A stretch of 64,000 nt of DNA from DATHRK01 sp035513295 (GCA_035513295.1 DATKCH010000001.1:1-64000); one strand, 5' to 3'; shown: positions 17,086-26,362, counted from the first letter of the stretch. Numbers and translations: made by a program. Notes: generated by a model from the letters alone, not told the origin.

Positions 17086-17913
17086 ATGACGCTCTCGGTC
17101 GTGGTCTCCACCTACAACCAGCCCGAATGGCTGGAGCTCAGCCTGAGGAGCCTCGCGGCGCAGCGGGACCGCGCATTCCGGGTGCTCGTCGCCGACGACG
17201 GGTCGGGGCCGGAGACGCGCGGGCGCATCGATCTGGTGAAGGCGGACACCGGCCTGGACGTGCGCCACGTATGGCAAGAGGACGCCGGCTTCCGGAAGTG
17301 CGAGATCCTGAACCGGGCGATCCTGGAATCCGACGGCGAGTACCTCGTCTTCACAGACGGAGACTGCATCGTCCAGCCCGACTTCGTCGCCGCCCACCGG
17401 GCGCTCCGGGAGCGCGGCCGCTTCCTGTCGGGCGGGTACGCGAAGCTGCCGGCGCAGGCCAGCGCCGCGATCGGCGCCGAACACATCGCGTCGGGTCGGG
17501 CGACGGACTACCTGTGGCTCCGCCGGCACGGCGCCCCATCGACGCGCTCGCTGCGCCGCCTCGCCGTCCCCGCTCACCTGGCACCCGTGTTCGACCTGCT
17601 CACGCCGACCCGCGCGAGCTTCAACGGACACAACGCCTCGGCCTGGAAGCGCGACCTGGAGGCGGTCAACGGGTTCAACGAGGACATGGGCTACGGCGGG
17701 CTCGACCGCGAGCTGGGAGAGCGGCTGGAGAACGCCGGCGTGCGCGGCAAGCAGGTCCGCCACCGCGCCCACGTGGTGCACCTGGACCACCCGCGCGGCT
17801 ACCGCGATGAGGCCGTGCTGCGGCGCAACCGCGCGATCCGGGACGAGGTGGCTGCCACGCGCCGCGTGCGCGCGGAGCGGGGGCTCGACGGGCACCGCGA
17901 CCAGGGTCGATGA
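17086..17913 (+). CDS. GT2 glycosyltransferase, paralogue of 20391-21305
   Basis: 275 aa. GT-A fold: V-V-V-S-T-Y-N-Q at the start, D-D-G-S-G, the DxD-type F-T-D-G-D, and a C-terminal G-F-N-E-D-M-G-Y-G-G-L-D-R-E-L-G-E-R-L motif of the galactosyltransferase C-terminal (Glyco_transf_7C) type. The gene at 20391-21305 shares the same motifs almost residue for residue (H-V-W-Q-x-D-x-G-F-R-K, I-L-N-R-A-I, G-G-Y-x-K-L-P, G-R-A-T), so the two are paralogues. Donor and acceptor are unknown. It starts 7 bases after the GT9 stop. Confidence 0.82.
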   Translation: MTLSVVVSTYNQPEWLELSLRSLAAQRDRAFRVLVADDGSGPETRGRIDLVKADTGLDVRHVWQEDAGFRKCEILNRAILESDGEYLVFTDGDCIVQPDFVAAHRALRERGRFLSGGYAKLPAQASAAIGAEHIASGRATDYLWLRRHGAPSTRSLRRLAVPAHLAPVFDLLTPTRASFNGHNASAWKRDLEAVNGFNEDMGYGGLDRELGERLENAGVRGKQVRHRAHVVHLDHPRGYRDEAVLRRNRAIRDEVAATRRVRAERGLDGHRDQGR

Positions 17914-17959
17914 GCGGCGCCGTTGGTCGGCCGGCCGTCGCGCGAGCGGAGGCGCTCGC

Positions 17960-19294
17960 GTGAGCCGCTCCGCGGGGGCGTCCGGCCGGGAGCATCTTCT
18001 CGTCACGAACTCCGTCGCGCTGAACGGCGGCGACGCGGCGATCCTGCTCGGCCTCCTCCGGGGGGTACGTCGCGCGTTCGGACCCGGCGTGTCCGTGGAC
18101 GTGGCCGACGAGGCCTTCTCCGCGGCGGCGCGGGCGTATCCGGACATCTCCTTCGTGCCCCCCCTGCACGGCTCTGCGCGGCGCCCGCAGGGGCCGATCG
18201 AAGCGCTCGCGCGCAGCCTGCGGCGGCGCAGGGTGTCGGCGGCCGACGCGCTCATCGGCGCGGCGCCGGCGCTGGCGCGCTTGCTCCTTCCGCCAGCGGG
18301 GCGGGCCCAGCTGGATCGCCTGCGCGGCGCCGCAGCGGTCATCTCCACGGGCGGGACCTACCTCGTCGAGCACTACCCGCTCCGGCGCCGGCTGGAGTCG
18401 ATCGACATCCCGGCCCGGCTCGGAGTGCCCACGTACCTGTACACGCAGTCGCTCGGGCCCTTTGCCGACCCGCGCAACGCTCGCCGGGTGGCGGACGCGC
18501 TCTCGCGCGCAGCGCGCGTGTTCCTGCGGGACGGGCGCTCGCGCGACCATCTTCTGGAGATCGGGGTCGACGCGGACCGCCTGAGCGTCCACCCGGACGC
18601 CGCCTTCGCGCTGGCGCGCGCCCCGGGCGCGGCCCCGCCGGAGCCGACCCGGGTGGCGCTGTCCGTCCGCCACTGGCCGCACCACCGTACGCAGACGCCC
18701 GAGGAGGGACAGCGACGCTACCGCGAGGCGATCGGCGCGGTCGCCCGCCGACTGGCCGCCGCCGGCGCGCGCGTCACGTTCCTTTCGACGTGCCAGGGGC
18801 AGCCCGAATACCGCACCGACGACGCCCGGTACGCCGCCCGCATCGTCGAGGAGCACCTCGCCCACGTGTCGGGCGTGGAGGTGGACGCGGCGTTCCGGAC
18901 GCCGGAGGAGCTGATCGACGAGCTCGCGGGCTACCACCTGGCGATCGCGACGCGCATGCACTTCGCCATCCTCGCCCTGTGCGCGGGGGTGCCGGTCGCG
19001 CCCATCGCGTACGAGTTCAAGACCGCGGAGCTCTTTGCCGGGTTCGGCTGGGAGCCGCGGGTGACGGAGCTGGAGAGCATCTCGGCGGAGGCTCTGTGGC
19101 GCAACGTGGACGCCACGCTGGCCGACGCCGCCGGCATTCGGACCCGCCTCGCCGAGGAGCTTCCGCGCCTGCGCGAGGCCGCGATGGAACCGGCCGAGCG
19201 GATCCGCGAGGATCTCCGGGGCGCCGCCGCCGACCATCAGTCGGCGCCCGGCCGCCCGCCGGCCGATCCGGGGACGGGGCTCGGGGAGCGGTGA
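17960..19294 (+). CDS. Polysaccharide pyruvyl transferase family protein (WcaK-like)
   Basis: 444 aa from GTG at 17960, chosen for the GGAGG site 8 bases upstream. Motifs: an N-terminal N-G-G-D-A-A-I-L (sugar-binding start of the pyruvyl transferase family), a middle G-G-T-Y-L-V-E-H, and a late T-R-M-H-F-A-I-L-A-L-C-A-G-V-P-V. WcaK-type enzymes add pyruvate ketals to surface sugars, giving negative charge. An alternative start inside the previous gene is out of frame. The stop overlaps the GTG of the GT4 gene (GTGA). Confidence 0.82.
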   Translation: MSRSAGASGREHLLVTNSVALNGGDAAILLGLLRGVRRAFGPGVSVDVADEAFSAAARAYPDISFVPPLHGSARRPQGPIEALARSLRRRRVSAADALIGAAPALARLLLPPAGRAQLDRLRGAAAVISTGGTYLVEHYPLRRRLESIDIPARLGVPTYLYTQSLGPFADPRNARRVADALSRAARVFLRDGRSRDHLLEIGVDADRLSVHPDAAFALARAPGAAPPEPTRVALSVRHWPHHRTQTPEEGQRRYREAIGAVARRLAAAGARVTFLSTCQGQPEYRTDDARYAARIVEEHLAHVSGVEVDAAFRTPEELIDELAGYHLAIATRMHFAILALCAGVPVAPIAYEFKTAELFAGFGWEPRVTELESISAEALWRNVDATLADAAGIRTRLAEELPRLREAAMEPAERIREDLRGAAADHQSAPGRPPADPGTGLGER

Positions 19295-20421
19295 GCGGCC
19301 GCCCCACCGCGGTGATCTTCCGCAAGCGGCTGCTGCCCTGGTCGGAGACGTTCATCGCGCAGCAGGGGCGCGCGTTGACGAGGTACCGGCCGCTCTTCGC
19401 CGGGTACGCGTACGAGGAGGGTGGCGAGGCGTACCTCGCCGGCGCGGACACCGCGGTCCTTTCAGAGCACGGCCTGGCGCCCGCGCTGGGCAAGGCCCTG
19501 GCGAAGGGGTTCGGCGTCCTGCCGCCCGCGTGGGGGCGCGCGATCGCCGCTTACGATCCAGCCATCGTCCACGCGCATTTCGGCGTCAACGCGCTCGCCG
19601 CACGGCCGATCGCGAAGGCGTTCTCCGTGCCGCTCGTGGTCACCTACCACGGCATGGACATCACCGTGCGGCGGCGGAGCGGGACGGCCGTGCGCCGCCA
19701 AGAGAAGGTGTTCGAGGTCGCCGACCGGATCATCGGCGTGTCGGACTTCATACGCGACCGGCTGCTGGACGCCGGCGCACCGCCCGGCAAGGTCGTACGC
19801 CACCGGATCGGCGTGGACACGGACCACTTTTCGCCTGGAGACGGCTCCGCCAGGGAGCCCGCCACGGTCCTGTTCGCGGGGCGCCTCGTGCCCAAGAAGG
19901 GGCTCGAGCACCTGCTGCACGCCATGCCGGCCGTCCAGCGGGCCGTGCCCGGTGCGCGCCTCCTGATCGCCGGCGACGGCCCGTTGCGCGCGGACATGGA
20001 AGCCGAGGCCGGCCGCGCCGGGGCGTCGGCGCGGTTCCTCGGCGTCCGGACGCCCGAGCAGGTCCGGGACCTCATGCGCCGCGCGACCGTGTTCGCCGCG
20101 CCCAGCGTGGTGGCCGGGGACGGCAACGCGGAGGGTCTGCCGATGACGATCGTGGAGGCGCAGGCGTGCGGGCTGCCAGTCGTCGGGTTCCCCTCCGGAG
20201 GGTCGGCCGAGGGGGTGCTGGAGGGCGTGACGGGGTTCATGCTGCCCCCGCGCGACGAGAAGGCCCTCGCCGCGCGGCTCGCGGGGCTCCTCGGCGATCC
20301 GGACCGCCGGGCCGGGATGTCGCGCGCCGCGCGCGCCCACGCGCTCGAGTCCTTCGACCTGCACCGTCAGACGGCGAAGCTGGAGGCGATCTACGACGAG
20401 GCGCGCGGGCTCGCGTCCTGA
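19291..20421 (+). CDS. GT4 glycosyltransferase
   Basis: 376 aa. GT-B fold: P-W-S-E-T-F-I-A-Q-Q at the N-terminal half, H-A-H-F-G-V-N-A and V-T-Y-H-G-M-D-I for the acceptor side, and the C-terminal nucleotide-sugar side F-A-G-R-L-V-P-K-K-G, G-D-G-P and E-G-L-P-M-T-I-V-E-A-Q-A-C-G-L-P-V-V (the GT4 E-x7-E pattern). It closes the plus-strand run of the glycan cluster. Its last 31 bases overlap the end of the minus-strand GT2 gene. Confidence 0.88.
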   Translation: MSGRPTAVIFRKRLLPWSETFIAQQGRALTRYRPLFAGYAYEEGGEAYLAGADTAVLSEHGLAPALGKALAKGFGVLPPAWGRAIAAYDPAIVHAHFGVNALAARPIAKAFSVPLVVTYHGMDITVRRRSGTAVRRQEKVFEVADRIIGVSDFIRDRLLDAGAPPGKVVRHRIGVDTDHFSPGDGSAREPATVLFAGRLVPKKGLEHLLHAMPAVQRAVPGARLLIAGDGPLRADMEAEAGRAGASARFLGVRTPEQVRDLMRRATVFAAPSVVAGDGNAEGLPMTIVEAQACGLPVVGFPSGGSAEGVLEGVTGFMLPPRDEKALAARLAGLLGDPDRRAGMSRAARAHALESFDLHRQTAKLEAIYDEARGLAS

Positions 20422-21305
20422 CCGCCCAAGCCACCCACCACTCCGGCCCCGTCCTCGTCCTCGAGCTGGTCGAGGCCGCGCGCTGCCCTCGTCTGCCCGC
20501 TCGCGCGGATGCGCGCCCTCTCCTCGGCGATTCGCCGCATGCCTTCCGGGTCGCGCCAGGGGCGTTCGTGATGGAGGTGCACGGCGGGCGCGCGATGGCG
20601 AATGCGCAGCGGCGCCACGCCCAGGTTTTCCAGCCGGTCGCCGAGCGCGGCGTCCTGGCCCCCGTACCCCATGTCCAGGTCGAAGCCGTTCACGGCCAGC
20701 AGGTGCTCGCGCCAGGTCGAGGCGTTGTTGCCGTGCCAGCGCCGTGGGGTGGGCGTGAGCTGGTCCAGGAGCCAGCCGGCCGGTCCCGGCCCGAGGAATC
20801 GCAGCGCCCTTCTGCCCGGCCTCAGCCCGATCCGGCGCAGGTGCGCCAGTGAGGTGGCGCGGCCGGCGCGCACGTCATCGACGGAGAGCCGGTCCGTCAC
20901 GTCCGCGGGAAGCTTGACGTACCCCCCCGCGAGATAGCGTCGCGGGCGCGCCAGCCGGGCGTGCGTCTCCACCAGGCGCGGGTGCGGAATCGTGTCGCCG
21001 TCAGAGAAGATGAGGTAGTCGGCGTCCGCGGCCGCGATCGCGCGGTTCAGGATCGCGCTCTTCCGGAAGCCCCGGTCCGGTTGCCAGACGTGGCGGATGT
21101 CAAGGCCGGTCTCGGCGCGCATCCGGTCGACCAGCGCGCGGGTTCCGTCGCCGGACCCGTCGTCGGCCACCCAGATGCGGAAGCCCGTGCATGTCTGCGC
21201 CGCGTACCCCCAGAGCGCGAGCCCCAGCGCCCGCGGCGCGTCGTAGGTGGACAGGATGACGTCGACCTCGAGCCCGCTCCTCGCCGCCGATTTCCTCGCC
21301 GCCAC
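20391..21305 (-). CDS. GT2 glycosyltransferase, paralogue of 17086-17913
   Basis: 304 aa, GTG start. The same build as the GT2 at 17086: V-I-L-S-T-Y-D-A, A-D-D-G-S-G-D-G-T, F-S-D-G-D, and G-F-D-L-D-M-G-Y-G-G-Q-D-A-A-L. A hydrophilic tail of about 30 residues (E-D-E-D-G-A-G-V-V...) is absent from the paralogue and encodes the region that overlaps the GT4 gene on the other strand. It lies 8 bases downstream of the MsbA-type ABC gene on the minus strand, so it should be co-transcribed with the exporter. Confidence 0.8.
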   Translation of the reverse strand: MAARKSAARSGLEVDVILSTYDAPRALGLALWGYAAQTCTGFRIWVADDGSGDGTRALVDRMRAETGLDIRHVWQPDRGFRKSAILNRAIAAADADYLIFSDGDTIPHPRLVETHARLARPRRYLAGGYVKLPADVTDRLSVDDVRAGRATSLAHLRRIGLRPGRRALRFLGPGPAGWLLDQLTPTPRRWHGNNASTWREHLLAVNGFDLDMGYGGQDAALGDRLENLGVAPLRIRHRAPAVHLHHERPWRDPEGMRRIAEERARIRASGQTRAARGLDQLEDEDGAGVVGGLGGQDASPRASS

Positions 21306-21313
21306 AGGCGCCG

Positions 21314-23143
21314 CTACGCTCCCGAGGTCTGCAGCTCGTACAGGTAGCGGTACGTCCCGTCCCGCGCGATCAGCTCGTCGTGCCGGCCGGTATCCACGAT
21401 GCGACCCTCGCGCAGGACCAGGATCTGGTCGGCGTGCTTGATGGTGGAGAGCCGGTGGGCGATGACGAAGACGGTACGACCGTGCAGCAGCTCGGCGACG
21501 GCCTCCTGGACGTGCCGCTCCGATGCGCTGTCGAGCGCGGACGTGGCCTCGTCGAAGATCAGGATGGGCGGGTCGCGCAGGATGGCCCGCGCGATCGCGA
21601 TGCGCTGCCGCTGGCCGCCGGACAGGCGGGTTCCACGTTCCCCGAGCACGGTATCGTAGCCCTCAGGCAGCGCGCCGATGAACTCGTGCGCGTGCGCCGC
21701 GCGAGCGGCCCGCTCCATATCCGCGTCGGCGACGTCCTCCAGCCCGTAGGCGATATTCGCGCGCACGGTGTCGTGGAACAGGACGGTCTCCTGCGTGACG
21801 ATGCCCAGGTTCGAGCGCAGCGACGCGATGCTGTACTCGCGCAGGTCCACGCCGTCGAACGTGATCCGGCCGCCCGTGGGGTCGTAGAAGCGCGCCACCA
21901 GGTCCACGAGCGTCGTCTTCCCGGACCCGCTGGGTCCGACCAGCGCGACCACCTCGCCGACGGCCACCCGCAGGTCGACGTCGCGCAGCACGGGCTCGCC
22001 CTCCACGTAGTGGAATTCGACCCCTTCGAAGCGAATCCCCTCCGAGAGCCCGGTGAACGGCCGTGCGCCGGCGCGGTCTGTGATCTCGATCGGCGCGTCG
22101 AGGAACTCGAAGACGCGCTCGGCCGCGGCGAGCCCGGGCTGGATCGTGGCGGGCAGCCGGGACAACTCCTTCGCCGGCGAATAGAGCTGCATGCTCACGC
22201 CGAGGAAGCCGATGAACGCGGCGCCGGTGAGCGTGCCCTCGACGAGCACGAGGTGGCTCCCGTACCAGAGCAGCAGGAGCGTGCCCAGCGCGGCCAGCAT
22301 CTCCGAGAGCGGGCCAGTCGCGGCGCGCAGGGTCTCGGTGCGCAGGAAGGTGCGGAAGTAGTCCTGCGTGAGCCCCCCGAAGCGCTTCCGCTCCGCGTTC
22401 TCCGCCGCCGCCGCCTTCACGAGGCGGATGCCGCTGACCGTCTCCTGGATGTGCGAGGACACTTCGCCCGCCAGATTGAGGACGCGCCGGTCGCCCCGGC
22501 GGAGCCTGCGCACCACGCGGCTCCACACGAGGAAGATCCCCGGCAGCACGACCACCGACACGAGCGTCAGCTCGACGGAGATCGAGAGCAGGAGCGCGAG
22601 CGCCGCGATCACCCGCAGGAACGCCGTGAGCGCTTGCGCTACGTTGCGCGTCACCAGCGACCGCAGAAGCTCCGCGTCGCCCGTCAGGCGCGAGACGACC
22701 TGACCCGCGCGCGTACGACCGAAGAATCGGAGGTCGAGGTCGAGGAGGTGGCCGTACACCTCGTTGCGCAGGTCACGCGTGACGCTCTGCTCGAGGCGGG
22801 CGACAAGGTAGCGTTTCAGGAAGTCGAAGACGTTCTTGAGCGCGAAGATCGCGAGCATGAAAAGGATGATGCCCAGCAGCAGGTCCTGGGCGGACATGCC
22901 GGGAGACATCACCCGGCCGACGGTCTGGGTGAGCAGCCACTCCATCACGGATCCGCTGGACCCGACGCTCAGCGGCGCGTCCCCGAACAAGGCGTTCAGG
23001 AACGGGATGAGCATGACCAGGCTGAACGCGTCGAAGAACGCGAAGCCCATGGTCGCGAGGATCGCGAGCGCGAGCAGGCCCTCGTACCCGCCGAGGTAGC
23101 GGAGCACGCGCCAGTAGAGACGGGCTTCTCCGCGAACGGACAT
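21314..23143 (-). CDS. MsbA-type ABC half-transporter (lipid/glycolipid exporter)
   Basis: 609 aa from the ATG at 23143 with a GGGAGG site 9 bases before it. A six-TM domain (about 10-320) is fused to an ATPase: Walker A G-P-S-G-S-G-K-T-T, Q-loop T-Q-E-T, signature L-S-G-G-Q-R-Q-R, Walker B I-L-I-F-D-E-A-T-S-A-L-D, switch I-A-H-R-L-S-T. The whole chain is one subunit of a homodimer. Its place inside a glycan cluster suggests flipping of a lipid-linked sugar or lipid A core, as in MsbA. The GT2 gene follows 8 bases downstream on the same strand. Confidence 0.88.
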   Translation of the reverse strand: MSVRGEARLYWRVLRYLGGYEGLLALAILATMGFAFFDAFSLVMLIPFLNALFGDAPLSVGSSGSVMEWLLTQTVGRVMSPGMSAQDLLLGIILFMLAIFALKNVFDFLKRYLVARLEQSVTRDLRNEVYGHLLDLDLRFFGRTRAGQVVSRLTGDAELLRSLVTRNVAQALTAFLRVIAALALLLSISVELTLVSVVVLPGIFLVWSRVVRRLRRGDRRVLNLAGEVSSHIQETVSGIRLVKAAAAENAERKRFGGLTQDYFRTFLRTETLRAATGPLSEMLAALGTLLLLWYGSHLVLVEGTLTGAAFIGFLGVSMQLYSPAKELSRLPATIQPGLAAAERVFEFLDAPIEITDRAGARPFTGLSEGIRFEGVEFHYVEGEPVLRDVDLRVAVGEVVALVGPSGSGKTTLVDLVARFYDPTGGRITFDGVDLREYSIASLRSNLGIVTQETVLFHDTVRANIAYGLEDVADADMERAARAAHAHEFIGALPEGYDTVLGERGTRLSGGQRQRIAIARAILRDPPILIFDEATSALDSASERHVQEAVAELLHGRTVFVIAHRLSTIKHADQILVLREGRIVDTGRHDELIARDGTYRYLYELQTSGA

Positions 23144-23294
23144 CGCGGCGGCCTCCCGGTGGAGCGGTCGGAGCGGGCCTGGAACCATAGCGCATAGGCA
23201 TCGGCCCTACAACGGATTTCCCGCAGCCCCGGGGATCGTTTCCCGGCCCGGGGGGTTTCTCCAGCGGCGACCACGCTGCGAATCCGGAGGAGCG

Positions 23295-24278
23295 TTGACC
23301 TTCGTCTACATCTGCATACCGGCGCACGACGAGGAGCAGACCATCGGCCCGCTCCTGTGGAAGATCCGCCGGGTGATGGCCGAGTACGGGCGGGACTATC
23401 AGATCGTCGTGGCCGATGACGCCTCCACGGACGCGACGCCCGAGGTCCTGGAGTCCTACCTGGGCGCGCTGCCGCTCACGGTCATCCGGTGCGCGGAGCG
23501 GCGCGGGTACGCTCAGACGCTGGAACGCGCCCTCCGGAAGGCCGCCCGACTGTCCCGGTACCCGAAGCGCGACACGATCGTCACGCTGCAGGGCGACTTC
23601 ACCGACGATCCGGCGCTGATCCCGGAGCTGGTGCGCCACATCGAGGGGGGCGCGGACATCGTCGGCAACGACGCGACGCCCGATCTGACAGGCGCGCCCT
23701 GGTCCCAGCGCATCGCGCGCACCGCGTTCGACAGGCTGTCGGTCCGGGCGGGCGTGCCGCGCGAGGCCGGTTCGCCCGCGTCCGGGTTCCGGGCCTACAG
23801 GGGCGTGATCCTCCGCAAGGCGTTCGATGAGGCCGGCCAGGAGCCGCTCCTGCGCTCCGACGGCTGGTGCGCGGACGCCGAGCTGCTGAGGGCGCTGGTC
23901 CCGCACGCGCGCAAGGTCGTGTGCGGAAGCGCCGCGGGCGTGCACGCACGGCGCCAGCGCGCGAGCCGTTTCGCCCTGAAGGAGGGTTTCCGCCAGATCC
24001 GAGGAGTCCTCACGGGAGCGCACGTGCCGGGGCCCTACGAGCTCGAGTCGCCGGACCTCGACCTCGCTCGCGAGAGTCCCGCCCGGGGGCGCCTCCGGAG
24101 GCGTCGTGCCGAGCCCGCCGAGCGCCCGAACGGCGCGTCCCGCGCACGGGACTCCGCCCGGCGGAACGGCCCGCGTAAGGAACCCTCCGACAAGGGCGCT
24201 GGTACATCAACGCGCAGGAGGAAGCGCCGCCCTCGAGGCGGCTCCCGTCAGCGTAGCCCCGGCGTTGATTCCACCTAG
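23295..24278 (+). CDS. GT2 polyprenyl-phosphate-sugar-synthase-like glycosyltransferase with basic tail
   Basis: 327 aa, TTG start with a GGAGGAG site. The first 235 residues are a GT-A domain of the dolichol/polyprenyl-phosphate mannose-synthase type: C-I-P-A-H-D-E-E, V-V-A-D-D-A-S-T-D-A-T, T-L-Q-G-D-F, S-G-F-R-A-Y. Unlike DPM-type enzymes of bacteria with TM tails, this one ends in an Arg/Gly/Ser-rich low-complexity tail of about 75 residues without TM. It diverges from the ABC gene and probably serves the same cluster, for example by making a lipid-linked sugar donor. Confidence 0.75.
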   Translation: MTFVYICIPAHDEEQTIGPLLWKIRRVMAEYGRDYQIVVADDASTDATPEVLESYLGALPLTVIRCAERRGYAQTLERALRKAARLSRYPKRDTIVTLQGDFTDDPALIPELVRHIEGGADIVGNDATPDLTGAPWSQRIARTAFDRLSVRAGVPREAGSPASGFRAYRGVILRKAFDEAGQEPLLRSDGWCADAELLRALVPHARKVVCGSAAGVHARRQRASRFALKEGFRQIRGVLTGAHVPGPYELESPDLDLARESPARGRLRRRRAEPAERPNGASRARDSARRNGPRKEPSDKGAGTSTRRRKRRPRGGSRQRSPGVDST

Positions 24279-24292
24279 CCCGCAAGGATTCC

Positions 24293-25105
24293 ATGAAGAT
24301 GCTGTTGCTGGCGACGGCCCTCGTGGGGTCGCTCGCGCCCCAGGAGCCCGGCGGCACCGCGCTCGCCGGTAGTCCGGCCGTGGACACGGCGGACGACGCC
24401 GCGTTTGCGCGGACGCGCGCGGCGGTTCCGTGGGGGCCGGGCGAGCGGGCGGAATACGAGCTCGCGACCGGCGTTTTCGGAAACGTGGGCGACGGATTCC
24501 TGGAGGTCGACGGGATCGAGGACATCCGCGGGCACGACACCTACCACATCCAGCTCGGCGTGAAGGGGTCGGTGCTGTTCGGCGCGTTCAAGTTGGAGGA
24601 CCGCTTCCAGACCTGGATGGACGTCAACACCCTCGCCGCGCGTCGTTTCCAGAAGAACCAGGTGGAGGACGACTTCGTCCGCAACCGCACCTACGACTTC
24701 TACCCGGAGAACCTCACCTGGCACTGGGTGGAGCGGGACCGGAGCGGATTCCTGCCGTCGAAGGAGCCGCTGGACGAGGTGTCGATGCTGTTCCTGGTCC
24801 GCACGCTGCCTCTGAAGGTGGGCGAGACGTACACCTTCAATCGGTACTTTCAGTCCGAGGACAACCCGGTTCGCATCGAGGTCGTTCGCAAGGAGCGCGT
24901 GAAGGTGCCGGCCGGTGAATTCGACACCATAGTCGTGCGCCCGATCATCAAGACCGACGGCATCTTCGGGGAGGAAAGCGAGCTCGAGGTCTACTTCTCG
25001 GACGACGAGCGCCGGATCCTCGTGCAGATGAAGTCCAAGGCCCCCTGGGTGCGGTCCCTGCACCTGAAGTTGACGAACTACCGGCCCGGCAAGAAGCTTT
25101 CCTGA
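24293..25105 (+). CDS. DUF3108 envelope protein
   Basis: 270 aa. A short signal peptide (MKMLLLATALVGSLA) and a beta-rich body with the DUF3108 pattern: G-E-R-A-E-Y-E-L, a mid F-Q-T-W-M-D, then V-P-A-G-E-F-D-T-I-V-V-R-P and a late E-V-Y-F-S-D-D-E-R-R. DUF3108 proteins are periplasmic or outer-membrane-associated and of unknown role. It starts 14 bases after the preceding GT2 stop in the same direction, so it may be part of the same transcript. Confidence 0.78.
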   Translation: MKMLLLATALVGSLAPQEPGGTALAGSPAVDTADDAAFARTRAAVPWGPGERAEYELATGVFGNVGDGFLEVDGIEDIRGHDTYHIQLGVKGSVLFGAFKLEDRFQTWMDVNTLAARRFQKNQVEDDFVRNRTYDFYPENLTWHWVERDRSGFLPSKEPLDEVSMLFLVRTLPLKVGETYTFNRYFQSEDNPVRIEVVRKERVKVPAGEFDTIVVRPIIKTDGIFGEESELEVYFSDDERRILVQMKSKAPWVRSLHLKLTNYRPGKKLS

Positions 25106-25220
25106 CAGGCCGCTGCGCGCGGCTCGGCGCGGGCGCCGGGCTCGCGCGCCCGCGGCGCGATCGCGACCCCCCCTTCCCGCGGGCGCGGGTCCGGGTCCCG
25201 TAACCAGCCAGAGAGTCGAC

Positions 25221-26333
25221 GTGCGCGGACCGCCCGAGCTGGACTACGCGAGGCTGCGGACGATCCCCGTGGACACCCGCGCGAACAAGGTCGACTCGGG
25301 GCAGCTCGCCGACCGACCCCGGGCCGGGGAGCGGGCGACCTTCGCCGCGTTCTACGACTCCCTGCCGGACCTCCTGGTGGCGACGGACCTGCGTGCGCTG
25401 GCGCGCGCGCTGGCGGCGGCGGCGCGCGGCCGCGGCGCCGGGACGGACCCCGGCGAGCCCGACGAGGCGAGCCCCGGCGGCCCGGTCGCCCGGCAGAGCC
25501 CGGAGGCGGCCACGCCAGCGCCGTCGCGCCCGACCCCGGAGATGGCCACGCCAGCGTCCTCGCGCCCGACCCCCGAGGCCGGTGCGGTGCCGTGCATGAT
25601 GGGCGGCCACGTCGTGAAGACCGGCCTCTCCCCCGTGCTCATCGACCTGGCCGAGCGCGGCGTGATCACCGCGTTCGCCGCCAACGGATCGACCGCCATC
25701 CACGACTACGAGCTGGCTCGCTGGGGCGGCACGAGCGAGGACGTCGAGGCCGGACTGGCGGACGGCTCGTTTGGCATGGCGGAGGAGACCGGCCGCGACA
25801 TAAACGATGCGATCCGGGCGGCGGCCCGCGACGGACTCGGGCTGGGCGAGGGACTGGGGCGGGACCTGGCGGAGCGGGAGGACCTCGCCGCCGCCGAGCA
25901 CTCCCTCCTGCTCGCCGCGCGCCGGCTGGGGATCCCGTTCACCGTGCACGCCGCGATCGGCGCCGAGATCACCCACCAGCACCCGGCCACCGACGGCGCC
26001 GCCATCGGCGAGGCCAGCTTTCGCGACTTCCGCCGGCTGGCCGCGCACCTGGAGGGGCTGGAGGGCGGGGTGGTGCTGAACCTCGGTTCCGCCGTCATGA
26101 TGCCGGAGGTGTTCCTCAAGGCCCTCACCGTGTGCCGCAACGCCAACGGCGGGAAGCCGCGCGGGTTCGTGGCCGCCGACCTGGACATGATCCGCCACTA
26201 CCGGCCGCGCGTGAATGTCGTCGAGCGGCCGACGCGCACCGGCGGCGGGCGCGGCTACCAGATCACCGGCCACCACGAGATCATGGTGCCGCTGCTGGCG
26301 TGGGCGGTGGTGGAGGAGCTCGGGCGGGGCTGA
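25221..26333 (+). CDS. Conserved protein faintly like a deoxyhypusine-synthase fold, with a low-complexity insert
   Basis: 370 aa, GTG start. The core shows G-G-H-V-V-K-T-G-L-S-P-V-L-I-D-L, F-G-M-A-E-E-T-G-R-D, H-Q-H-P-A-T-D-G-A-A-I-G-E-A-S-F and T-G-H-H-E-I-M-V-P-L-L. This is a well-conserved bacterial protein that I recall as a distant relative of deoxyhypusine synthases, but the resemblance is low and the DHS catalytic W-G-K lysine motif is absent. Residues about 75-120 are a disordered insert (Ala/Pro/Ser/Glu) with a 12-residue tandem repeat. No function can be named. Note the second, better DHS-like gene at 45498. Confidence 0.45.
   Translation: MRGPPELDYARLRTIPVDTRANKVDSGQLADRPRAGERATFAAFYDSLPDLLVATDLRALARALAAAARGRGAGTDPGEPDEASPGGPVARQSPEAATPAPSRPTPEMATPASSRPTPEAGAVPCMMGGHVVKTGLSPVLIDLAERGVITAFAANGSTAIHDYELARWGGTSEDVEAGLADGSFGMAEETGRDINDAIRAAARDGLGLGEGLGRDLAEREDLAAAEHSLLLAARRLGIPFTVHAAIGAEITHQHPATDGAAIGEASFRDFRRLAAHLEGLEGGVVLNLGSAVMMPEVFLKALTVCRNANGGKPRGFVAADLDMIRHYRPRVNVVERPTRTGGGRGYQITGHHEIMVPLLAWAVVEELGRG
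25503..25574. repeat. 36-bp tandem repeat, two in-frame copies
   Basis: Units 25503-25538 and 25539-25574 encode E-A-A-T-P-A-P-S-R-P-T-P and E-M-A-T-P-A-S-S-R-P-T-P. They differ at a few bases. They sit in the disordered insert of the protein above, so copy-number change would stay in frame. Confidence 0.85.
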
Positions 26334-26362
26334 CGCTCCGCCGCAACGAGCCAGGCGGAGCG
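26334..26362. terminator. Perfect 9-bp hairpin between convergent genes
   Basis: CGCTCCGCC at 26334-26342 pairs exactly with GGCGGAGCG at 26354-26362 around an 11-base loop. It starts right after the stop of the gene to its left and ends 5 bases before the stop of the Fpg-like gene to its right. There is no T-run, so it is only terminator-like; a bidirectional role is plausible. Confidence 0.5.
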
